A DNA stretch of 13,573 nt from positions 1 through 13,573 of the forward strand of contig NWUY0304699852.1 in assembly GCA_004151065.3 (NCBI GenBank), in the 5' to 3' direction. The notes beneath the pieces are model-generated. The model saw only the letters and a list, made by a program, of their open reading frames with translations. It had not been told where the DNA came from and searched no databases. Every line of letters begins with the position of its first letter. Position 1 is the first letter of the stretch. A program made the position numbers and the translations under genes. Of this stretch, positions 1 through 6,507 are shown piece by piece. The DNA comes from Larix sibirica (Eukaryota; Streptophyta; Pinopsida; Pinales; Pinaceae).

Positions 1-211
1 GCCCCTTTCTCACACCCTTATCTTAGTTGGCCCACCTCTCCCTGACAAATAGCAGTTTGCTCCATCAATCCCAATGTCAATCATGAAGGTTTTCTCCGTG
101 AGGATTGTGGCTTTAAATGACCCCTAGATCGGCATTGGGACTGGGTATTGTAATGATCTACTGTGTTGATTTGTGAATTCAACCTAGGGCAATTGTTAAG
201 ATTATGGCTAA

Positions 212-253
212 TCTTCACTTGAGATGATCTGTTCTTCACTTGAGACGATCTGT
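212..253 (+). repeat. 21-bp tandem duplication inside the LTR-like block
   Basis: TCTTCACTTGAGATGATCTGT at 212-232 is followed directly by a copy at 233-253 with one T-to-C difference. It lies in the U3-like part, upstream of the TATA box. Short tandem copies in U3 are common in plant LTRs and can act as enhancer units, but no function is shown here. Confidence 0.85.
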
Positions 254-387
254 TTGAGGTATCAGAGGCTTTATTGGGCCTACATATGGGCTATTCATCC
301 ATCTTATTGTATTTATTTCTGTTTGACTAAGTCAACCTAGTCATCCTTTTGGTTCTAGCACCCTAAACCCTAATGGAGGAACATGTG

Positions 388-395
388 TATAAATA
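388..395 (+). promoter_or_regulatory. TATA box of the LTR-like block
   Basis: TATAAATA lies 43 bp upstream of the AATAAA at 438-443. TATA box, then transcript start, then poly(A) signal in quick succession is the usual U3-R arrangement of a plant LTR. The T/C-rich stretch at about 397-425 is the likely start region. Confidence 0.5.
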
Positions 396-437
396 CATCA
401 TCCTCCTCAATTGTATCATTCCCTCAAGTTGTTTATT

Positions 438-443
438 AATAAA
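438..443 (+). terminator. Poly(A) signal in the R region of the LTR-like block
   Basis: AATAAA followed by AAGG sits 50 bp after the start of the TATA box, as expected for the R region of an LTR. It would signal 3' processing of an element transcript. Confidence 0.4.
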
Positions 444-631
444 AGGCCTAAGGGCAACCCTATCTATAGCACTCCTCTCTCTTGTGTTTGGAAAACAATC
501 TTCTTTATTATGTTGGATTTCTCTTTCAAGCATATGGTATGGGTATATCTCTATTGCGATCACCGCTGAAGTGCTGTTATATTTTTCTGCTGTACTGGTT
601 AGGATTTATTGAAAATTTTACCGTAAATCCA

Positions 632-886
632 CTATCTTATGAACTCAACAGCAGGTACAGATAGTCTCATAATTTGCAACAACACAATTCGAAGACTCCA
701 ATGCAATAAGACTCCAGGAATATCATGCCTTTTGCTAGCCATAGAAAGACTCTGAATATCGTCTTTCATGTGAAAAATGACATTATCGAGTGAATTTAAT
801 GATAGAGTTTCTCTCATTCTGCAGCTGTTTTCAAGAGAAGTATTATCCTCAATCTTGCAGGTGAGGGTTTCAATGGAACCTAATCA
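632..886 (-). pseudogene. Unidentified protein-like open frame that runs into the LTR-like edge
   Basis: The minus strand is open for 84 codons between an in-frame TGA near 887 and a TAG at 632-634. From Met at 817 it would encode 61 residues, including DNVIFHMKDDIQSLSMASKR. A possible acceptor, CTGATTAG followed by GTTCC, lies at about 880. The last six codons lie inside the LTR-like block (boundary 650/651), so the natural end of this frame may have been lost by insertion. It lies downstream of the spliced candidate at 990-1798 but in another frame, so joining them would need a further intron or a frameshift. I do not recognise the family. The plus strand is also open across 777-956, so the coding strand is not settled. 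Confidence 0.25.
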
Positions 887-956
887 GCTTCAAAACCTGA
901 GGGAAGAAGCCTACCCATCAAAACCTATCCCTCACAGAAACGTGTCTGACAACTAA
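777..956 (+). CDS. Competing plus-strand small open frame, 59 codons, unidentified
   Basis: ATG at 777 opens a 59-codon frame ending in TAA at 954-956. Its second half (from a Met at codon 33, MEPNQLQNLREEAYPSK) has a protein-like composition. Within it, 825-860 is a 36-nt segment with an excellent plant acceptor before it (TTTCTCTCATTCTGCAG) and a consensus donor after it (CAG, then GTGAGG), so it could be a 12-codon microexon. It is antisense to the minus-strand frame at 632-886, and at most one is likely to be real. No family is recognised. Confidence 0.15.
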   Translation: MTLSSEFNDRVSLILQLFSREVLSSILQVRVSMEPNQLQNLREEAYPSKPIPHRNVSDN

Positions 957-1007
957 TTTTTGTTTCACGTAACGAAAGCAAAACCGCTCTCAGAACTTTA
1001 GGCTTGA

Positions 1008-1145
1008 GCCATTTGTTTTGTCAATTTGAAATGGGATGAATACAAAATTCATCTGATTCACGGAGAAGATATCACTGGAAACTACATTCCTCAACTGAAT
1101 AAATTGGGCGGAGGGTTGTCAACAGGATCTTGGCTCAATGATTGA
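1008..1145 (+). CDS. Competing plus-strand open frame, 45 codons, unidentified
   Basis: The plus strand is open from GCC at 1008 to TGA at 1143-1145, with no ATG at its start. Its middle reads like protein (WDEYKIHLIHGEDITGNYIP). It overlaps exon C of the minus-strand model. Its last codons fall in the SINE head, so any original C-terminus is lost. It could be a fragment of an old element's coding region next to the LTR-like block, or simply the open shadow of the minus strand. Confidence 0.15.
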   Translation, partial: AICFVNLKWDEYKIHLIHGEDITGNYIPQLNKLGGGLSTGSWLND

Positions 1146-1265
1146 GCAGAGGTGGTGAGATTCCGCCACTTAGGCTCAAATCCCTGGCTCCACCAGGTGC
1201 AAGTCATGGGCCACCTTGGTATTTACCCCACCGCTGGCTTTAAGCCCTGCACTTCATTTTAAAAT
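1124..1265 (+). mobile_element. tRNA-derived SINE candidate
   Basis: TGGCTCAATGATTGAGCA at 1131-1148 matches an RNA polymerase III box A, and GGCTCAAATCC at 1173-1183 matches box B (GGTTCGAATCC) with two changes. The 42-bp spacing between them fits a tRNA. A non-tRNA body follows (CACCAGGTGCAAGTCATGG and onward) to a short TTTTAAAA end near 1265. No convincing target-site duplication is visible, so the limits are approximate. It lies inside the second putative intron of the minus-strand gene model, in the opposite orientation, about 30 bp from that intron's acceptor. It is unrelated in sequence to the SINE at 12928-13116. Confidence 0.5.
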
Positions 1266-1860
1266 TCCCAGATTGGGAAAAAACAGACAGATACAGGGTA
1301 TTCTAAAACAATAATTCTAAGTTTTCTTGAGCAATGAGTATGAATTGGGTGTGCAGTTTTTCATTCAAAATATTGTGCACTGAAAGAGTCATTTAAATTT
1401 TCATTAGTTAAAATATTTATTTTTAAAGAGATTAATCATTTTCGCTTTGTTTACACAGAGTTCCGCTATCATTTAATTCTAATTTAGATAAGAAAGCAGG
1501 CAACCCTTCAACAGAATTAATCCAAAAAATAAATACATACCTCGTTTGCAATCGCCCACCAATGCGCAGAGGCTATATGATGTAATGCCGGATTCATGAA
1601 GGCCAGGAGCGACGAAATGAAATGTTATGTTATAGTACAATGCTCAGATTGAGCCAAGAATATGAAGATCTAAAATAAATTATTAAGGGATGGAGTAGAG
1701 GCCAAGATATTGGATTGGAATGCATAGTCTGGGCAGAATTCAAAATTGCTTACCGGATCACACGCCCAAACAAGGGGAGGACGATAACGGAAAACCATAA
1801 ACTACCCGCCCATATCGTTTATTTAATCCAATAACACTTTCAAACCAGAATTCGAGAATC

Positions 1861-1942
1861 AATTATATTTAAAATTTCGGGCTATGGAATTTGTGGGCAA
1901 AGATTTCCATGCAAATTTTGAAGGTACTACTTAAATTCTATT
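1861..1942 (+). repeat. 82-bp dispersed repeat, copy 1
   Basis: This segment recurs at about 3080-3162 in the same orientation. The best-matching core is GGCAAAGATTTCCATG here against GGACAAAGATTTTCATG there, and the match continues on both sides with small indels. The two copies lie about 1.2 kb apart, on either side of the LINE-like insertion. The copy also covers the region upstream of the minus-strand gene model, so any promoter of that model lies close to repeat DNA. Confidence 0.6.
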
Positions 1943-2009
1943 ACCAAGATAGAGATGTTTTATTTTAGAGTCACGGACATAGTAATTTGGTTGTTACTAT
2001 TAAGGTGAT

Positions 2010-2631
2010 CATATTGTCGAGCATATTGTTGGTGGTTTTCTTTTTCTATTATTGAGTGGGCGTGGGATCTTTTTATTCTTTGGTACTTTCTTTATGGATG
2101 GCAATGGTGGAATTACTCTTTAAAGACTTTTTACTTGTCTCGATAGAACACATTTATCGAGAGCACATTTATGCAAGCTGGCCATTTGTCAAAGTTGGCT
2201 CTCTCTGTTGAAGGAGACTTCATACATTTCGAGTTTTGGTCACATTCTATGCTTCTTACTAGTGGGTGTTTGCCCCTATCATCCTCCTCATGAGCTGGTG
2301 GTGACGGGGCTCATTTTTTTTGCTTTTTGGCGAATGGTATCTCTTTCTTTTCCTCTTTGTATATAACTCTATACATTAGCCTCATCTTTCTTTTTCTTTT
2401 TTCCCATTTTGTATCATTCAATGGAGGACAATGGCTCATGTGCCTATTCCTTGCGCGTCTTTGGGCTATTTTTGGACTTATGTGTTTGGACCTTTCTGGA
2501 ATTTCTTTGCTCCTGGGTTTTGGTTTCGAGACGATGCCTTTGATGACCTATTCTTGGATATGGATGAATGTAATGCCTCACATACTTATATTTTTATAAT
2601 GGAAATATAGCTTAATTTCTTGATGAAAAAA
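2010..2631 (+). mobile_element. 5'-truncated LINE-like retroposon end with poly(A) tail
   Basis: A roughly 620-bp T/G-rich segment ends in eight A residues at 2626-2633 and is bracketed by AAGGTGAT at 2002-2009 and 2632-2639. Beyond the perfect 8 bp, the flanks continue alike (CATATTG versus ATTTTGG), consistent with an aged target-site duplication. A T/G-rich sense strand, a poly(A) end and 5' truncation are typical of plant L1-type 3' ends, but no reverse transcriptase remains to prove it. A 90-codon open frame at 2327-2599 inside it is very hydrophobic only because the strand is T-rich, and I do not count it as a gene. A retrocopied gene 3' UTR is an alternative. Confidence 0.4.
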
Positions 2632-2849
2632 AAGGTGATATTTTGGTTTAAATCTCACTGTAAATTTAGTGTCCAACCAGTCCAGGCTTATAATTAAAGT
2701 ATCAAGATATCTAGAGATACATCTAAGTAGGAACTCACTCAAAGGAGTATCTATTATCGCAATAAATAAAAGTTTAGGGATTTGAATTTGAGTGGAAAGA
2801 ATGCAAAACTTACTTCTTTGTTATTCAAACTATTACATTTCGACTTATT

Positions 2850-2905
2850 ATGGAAGTGTTAATGTATTGTTTTCTTAAATTGATAAGGTATAGAATTTGA
2901 ATATA
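2850..2905 (+). repeat. Short dispersed repeat, copy 1 (pairs with about 3168-3222)
   Basis: GTGTTAATGTATTGTTTTCT followed by ATAAGG..ATAGAATTTG recurs at about 3168-3222 as GTGTTAATGTATTGTTTTTT followed by ATAAGAGAGCATAGAATTTG. The second copy directly follows copy 2 of the 82-bp repeat, so the two repeats may be parts of one longer, decayed element. Confidence 0.55.
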
Positions 2906-3079
2906 ACTTTCGGACATATATTATATTTTTTAAATAAGTCTTTGTTAAGGGTTAGCCCATCTCCCCAATCTCCCAAATAAAAAAGAATTGATGATTCTTA
3001 TAAATATTAATTTGAACTTTTTAATTTACAAATAAATATTAATTCAAAAAGGAAACATGATTAAAAATGAAATTTCATT

Positions 3080-3222
3080 AATTAATTTAAAATTTCATAT
3101 ATTAGAATGTGTGGACAAAGATTTTCATGTTCAGAATTTTGAAAATATCTTAGATTGTATTATGTACTATGAAGGTGTTAATGTATTGTTTTTTAAAGAT
3201 AAGAGAGCATAGAATTTGTGAA
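3080..3222 (+). repeat. Second copies of both dispersed repeats
   Basis: About 3080-3162 is the partner of 1861-1942, and about 3168-3222 is the partner of 2850-2905. The surrounding DNA (2640-3260) is strongly AT-rich with no coding signal. The paired copies suggest an old AT-rich element present more than once here, or a local duplication split by the LINE-like insertion. Confidence 0.55.
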
Positions 3223-3261
3223 AAAATGGGTTAGTGTTCTCCGAAGATATTATGCATAAAG

Positions 3262-3514
3262 ATTAACCCAAACTCTTGAATTGATGTTGCAATTTACAAG
3301 AGAAATTAACCCAAACTTTAAAATTGATATTACAATTTACAAAAAAAATTAACCCAAACTTTAAAATTGATATTACAATTTACAAAAAAAATTAACCCAA
3401 ACTTAATTGATATTGCAATTTTTAAAAAAAAAACCCAAACTTTCTAATTGATATTGCAATTTACAAAAAAAAATAACCCAAATTATAGAATTTATATTGC
3501 AATTTACAAAAAGA
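3262..3514 (+). repeat. Minisatellite: six tandem copies of a 41-43-bp unit
   Basis: Copies begin at 3262, 3305, 3348, 3391, about 3431 and 3473. The unit is ATTAACCCAAACTT, then AAAATTGATATT, then RCAATTTACAAAAAAA. Copies 2 and 3 are practically identical. Copies 1 and 4-6 differ by point changes and by the length of the terminal A run. This gradient suggests recent growth in the centre of the array by slippage or unequal exchange. There is no coding potential: the ORF at 3461-3685 on the minus strand is an AT-rich artefact. Confidence 0.9.
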
Positions 3515-4500
3515 TAATAATTCAAAGAAGAGACATAAGTGAAAGATAGTCTCATCAAAATTTATTAATTTTATTAGCCAATTCATTAATTTTAATTGTA
3601 ATTGTTCATCCCAACAACTTGCAAAACTTTTATATTTTTCTTTTTGGTTGAATCTTTTTTTTTCTTTTAAGTGTATTTTTAACATTGATTTTTTAAAAGA
3701 TGGGGTATCCTTTTGGATTTGGCATGGGATATTTTAAATGTATTTGTTTAGATATCAAAGTTTTGAAGATTAATGAGACAAACTTGGAACAACTTAAAGT
3801 GTTTTCTATTGACATCTCAATAGTTCTTTTCTCACTTTAGAGTTGATGTTTTTCCAACTCAAAAGGTATCTTTGATTTGATTTCCAAATATTCAACAAAG
3901 TATACATACTTTGGATTTTGCATAGTATAATGATAATAGAAATAGAGAGAGGGTTGGTTGAATCAGTCATGACTAGTATCCATTTATTGGGCTATGGAGA
4001 TTTTCATTCTGAAACAAAGGTCAAACTTCATATGGGTGTAGAAATAAAATGGGGCATAATGTTTTCCATGAATCACATAAGATCAAGTGTTTCATACATC
4101 ATATTAATTATAAATGAGAATCCAATTATAAGTAGAAAGAAGCTTGTACTCAAACACACAATTATCATCAAAGACAAGTAATTATATTAGTCGTGAACTT
4201 TCTTAATCAAAGATGTAAATACATTAGCAATAATCTAAAAAATAGCATAATTGAGCTCACTCTATTTACAATAAACATTAGGGGATTGTCAAGAGTCACT
4301 TATTTTGCTCATATTGAACTCATATATCTAAGGGATTAGCAGATAAATCCACAATAGACATTGAAATAAATTGACTTGATAACATAGATGATTTTGGCAT
4401 CAACGTTCAATCATGAAACACATAAAATAAGAAGAAACTTGATGCATAGTTGAGTGTAGGTATTGTATCTACAAAACTAATGACATAACTAATACATGGG
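3515..4500. other. AT-rich intergenic stretch without a recognised gene
   Basis: I see no supported gene here. An 87-codon plus-strand frame at 3918-4181 (ATG at 3918) has no recognisable motif, and its composition follows the base bias. No repeat of clear period and no tRNA-like boxes were found. Confidence 0.4.
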
Positions 4501-4540
4501 GGAAACCCCACCATTGAAACCCCTTGGAAATATGAATTTC

Positions 4541-4552
4541 CTACATAAATAG
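4541..4552 (+). promoter_or_regulatory. TATA-like element, possibly from an LTR
   Basis: CTACATAAATAG is followed at 30-40 bp by a C/T-rich stretch ending TTCACACAG, as at a plant start site. A similar box, ACATAAATAGG, lies in the 3' LTR at 10313-10323. Upstream is the small G/C inverted repeat GGGGGAAACCCC at 4499-4510. It may mark a decayed LTR promoter, but no LTR edges or partner copy are visible. Confidence 0.2.
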
Positions 4553-4605
4553 ACACTTTGATCATTGTTCCTTTCACACAGTCTTAGATTATAAGTCTTC
4601 TCTAA

Positions 4606-4818
4606 CTACCTTCTCTCTATCAATTTGATCAAGTTGGATTTCGTTCCCAATTCCTCCATTTGTTTATTAATATTGCATTGTGCTTCAATGGTACTCTCCA
4701 GCATTAAAGCTCGCTTCCATATTTTATGGTAACTTGATACAGTCATCGTGTTAGTAAACAATGCTCTATAAAATGTGTCTTGTAATTCAATTATCGTGAT
4801 GATATCAAATATGAACCC
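4606..4818 (-). pseudogene. Antisense gag-like fragment, 70 codons
   Basis: The minus strand is open from 4818 (after a TGA) to a TAG at 4606-4608. The product looks helical: FDIITIIELQDTFYRALF, then HKIWKRALMLESTIEAQ and a charged KQMEELG segment. The pattern of an ELQ block, a short loop, then xLMLExxIE resembles the end of plant Ty3/gypsy Gag, where VELQ..T..E....A.KVE.Q is common. Just upstream on the same strand, an acidic EEEEDLMIDYLYD stretch at about 4905-4945 recalls the part before it in Gag. Frames are broken between the two, and no CCHC zinc knuckle is seen downstream. The orientation is opposite to the pol at 7346-10050, so it would belong to another element. The reading is seen; the family is a tentative inference. 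Confidence 0.25.
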
Positions 4819-5099
4819 TCATCGTCAAGACAAATCATTAATATTGGTGTGTTCTTGAAGTTCAAAAGATCTAGTGATGACTCTTTCCCATTGGTTCTAA
4901 AACACCTCTAGTCATACAAATAATCAATCATTAAATCCTCTTCTTCTTCCTAGTTGTTGAACCCTTTTGTTGTGCTCACTAGATTATCCATCCTTTTAAG
5001 CTAAGGAATTTTGTCATGTTCTAGTTCATAACCCGTTATGTGGTCTCCTTACTCACCCAGGTAAGATTCAATAGTCAATGGAGAAATTTGTCTATTTCA

Positions 5100-6060
5100 A
5101 TGGCAAGTGATTATCTTCAATATTATATTCATCGAGCAATATTATATTGAATTCAATGGTTTGGTTTCTCAACACTTCGACACTTGTGTGATCAAAGATT
5201 GTTCATTCCTCGATATTCAACCTCTAGTGATCTAGCTTCACATCCCTTACACCAAGCACAAGTCTTATTTATTTCTTTGTGTTTTCGCCCCGTGCATGGC
5301 AGTTGGGTCTCTCTTGCACAACATTTCTTTCCCAAATGCTTCATTCATTGTCTTTCCCTTCACTCAATAGATGGAGTCCAATTCTTTGTTTACGAAACAA
5401 GCACAAGCCTACTCGATGATATTGAGAGCATTCTTTGAGCACATGGCCCATTACTGTGTGGCCTCTTTCTTGACTCACCCTAAGAATTATGTCTTAATTG
5501 CTCAATGATTGAATCTTTTCCTTGCTCGATGTAGTATGAACAACCTTGTTTTTTATTCACCGGGCATAGTCTTTCACGTTACCTTCAAGCATAAGTTTTG
5601 AGCAAGGCTCCTTTGTTTGATGCATTGTTAATGTTTGTGCTCATTTATTTTCTCAACATTCATTGCAATCGTTTTATTGGCACTTTACAGTTAGTGTTCA
5701 TGTCATGTTTTATAAGAACAAGCTTTCCCTCTACCATTGAGAACATCACCTAAGCAAATGCCTCTTTACTCACCAAACTTGGACTTAGTGAATTTCATGT
5801 CCCTTCCATTGTCCCTTTGCTCGACAGATGGGTCACTCATTTGTTTCTTGCTTTGTATAACCCCGTTGCTTGTCCATTCACCAAGCACACAATTTCTCTT
5901 GGTGTCGAGAAAAGGTTTCAATAAAAAAATTATTTGCTCGATGCATTGGTACTTAGTTAATTTTCTCAATTGTTTCATTTTAATGTTCCCCTCTTTCTTG
6001 ATAGCATGGATTGATCCTTCACCTTCTATTTATCAAGCACATGGTAGTTGATGCATTATT
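5100..6060. repeat. Degenerate repeat zone with CTCGATG and CACCAAGCACA motifs
   Basis: Two short motifs recur irregularly. The first, GCTCGATG or a close relative, appears near 5408, 5523, 5818, 5934 and inverted at 5131. The second, TTCACCAAGCACA or a close relative, appears near 5249, 5556, 5877 and 6029. Pairs of the first motif are about 115 bp apart (5408/5523 and 5818/5934), hinting at an old unit of about that size. A TTTGATGCATTG...TTTTCTCAACATTCATT block near 5613 is matched near 5934. The ORFs at 5184-5438, 5737-6051 and 5766-5978 lie in this zone and have no recognisable product. It may be an ancient tandem array or a repeat-rich LTR. Confidence 0.35.
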
Positions 6061-6191
6061 TTATTTTGAAATACTTAGATGAATCAAAATTTGTGTCCTT
6101 CATCAAGTAAAGATCAACCATTACTCTAAAAGCTATTATCCCTTGATCAATGAAATTCTATTCATCAAAGTACCAACCTCTCCAACGTTGA

Positions 6192-6386
6192 TTATACCAT
6201 GTTGAACATGCACGTTGCGAGAATTTCGCCTCTATACATAAAAATTAGGCCATATAATTTTGGTGATAAAAATGGCTCCATGTCGGGTGTTGGGAACCCC
6301 ATGATATTCCAATCCAAACCAAAATTTGAGCGGCCTTCATGCCCTAAGACTCGATTTTGTATTTTCACTCTCCATAAAGGATGATC
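6192..6386 (-). pseudogene. Unidentified antisense open frame, 64 codons
   Basis: The minus strand is open from 6386 (after a TGA) to a TAA at 6192-6194. The middle reads like real protein, with FGLDWNIMGFPTPDMEPFLS and then LYGLIFMYRGEILATC. The first in-frame ATG is well inside, so the N-terminus is missing or lay in an upstream exon. The plus-strand ORF at 6199-6384 is its shadow. It directly follows the open frame at 6394-6507 on the same strand but in another frame, as a frameshifted gene would. I recognise no family. Confidence 0.25.
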
Positions 6387-6393
6387 TCAACCT

Positions 6394-6507
6394 TCATCCT
6401 TGATGTTGTTGACTCATCTTTTTCATAATCTTTTGTACCATTATTTCCAATCTTCTCACAAACACCTTGAACTCTAGGGTATTATCCATCTTGATTTTCA
6501 CATGCAT
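6394..6507 (-). pseudogene. Small antisense open frame, 37 codons, charged helix
   Basis: ATG at 6507 opens a 37-codon frame to TGA at 6394-6396, rich in Lys, Met, Gln and Arg (MDNTLEFKVFVRRLEIMVQK, then IMKKMSQQHQG). Hydrophobic residues at heptad-like spacing suggest an amphipathic or coiled-coil helix, as at the N-terminus of many plant Gag proteins, but that is only a loose likeness. It lies 7 bp upstream of the 64-codon frame at 6192-6386. Confidence 0.2.

Larger units (their letters stand above)
164..650 (+). mobile_element. LTR-like block (retrotransposon long terminal repeat, probably Ty1/copia type)
   Basis: The block has the layout of a plant LTR. It starts TGTTGA and ends TCAACA, an inverted pair of the TG...CA type. 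It has a TATA box at 388-395, a poly(A) signal AATAAA at 438-443 and a T-rich U5-like tail. Just downstream, 651-664 (GCAGGTACAGATAG) loosely resembles the initiator-tRNA primer binding site TGGTATCAGAGC with mismatches and a gap, which would make this a 5' LTR. The 5-bp flanks TACTG and GCAGG do not match, so it is not a clean solo LTR. No purine tract precedes position 164, so the left edge is the weaker one. No recognisable gag follows. The order of signals is seen directly; the copia assignment is inferred. Confidence 0.45.
990..1798 (-). pseudogene. Candidate spliced minus-strand gene fragment (5' exons), family unknown
   Basis: Read on the minus strand, exon A ends at 1754 with the donor CCG|GTAAGC. 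An 84-bp intron (1753-1670) ends in TTTATTTTAG. Exon B (1669-1541) contains an ATG at 1597 and encodes MNPALHHIASAHWWAIANE before the donor GAG|GTATGT. A second intron (1540-1095) ends in TTTATTCAG. Exon C (1094-990) adds 34 codons, LRNVVSSDIFSVNQMNFVFI and onward, to a TGA at 990-992. Donor and acceptor are both phase 0, so B and C join without a break to give 53 residues. An ATG in exon A (1798) reads 15 codons but hits a stop in exon B, so exon A is probably 5' UTR. After the TGA the same frame stays open for another 23 codons, which suggests a decayed, once longer gene. I recognise no domain. Splice signals and phase are seen; the gene itself is inferred. Confidence 0.3.

Noticed and set aside
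258-268. GGTATCAGAGG as a primer binding site
   Set aside because: It resembles the initiator-tRNA site but lies upstream of the TATA box, inside the LTR-like block, where a primer site cannot be.
2327-2599. 90-codon hydrophobic open frame that looks like a membrane protein
   Set aside because: Hydrophobicity follows from the T-rich strand; there is no charge pattern, family motif or start context, and it lies inside the LINE-like unit.
3262-3514. CRISPR-like array of regular repeats
   Set aside because: The units are contiguous with no unique spacers and lie in plant-type DNA; this is a minisatellite.
3918-4181. 87-codon plus-strand open frame
   Set aside because: No motif, no splice or promoter context, and AT-driven composition.
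5184-6051. Open frames of 84, 104 and 70 codons in the repeat zone
   Set aside because: They lie in degenerate repeats, overlap on opposite strands and show no recognisable domain.
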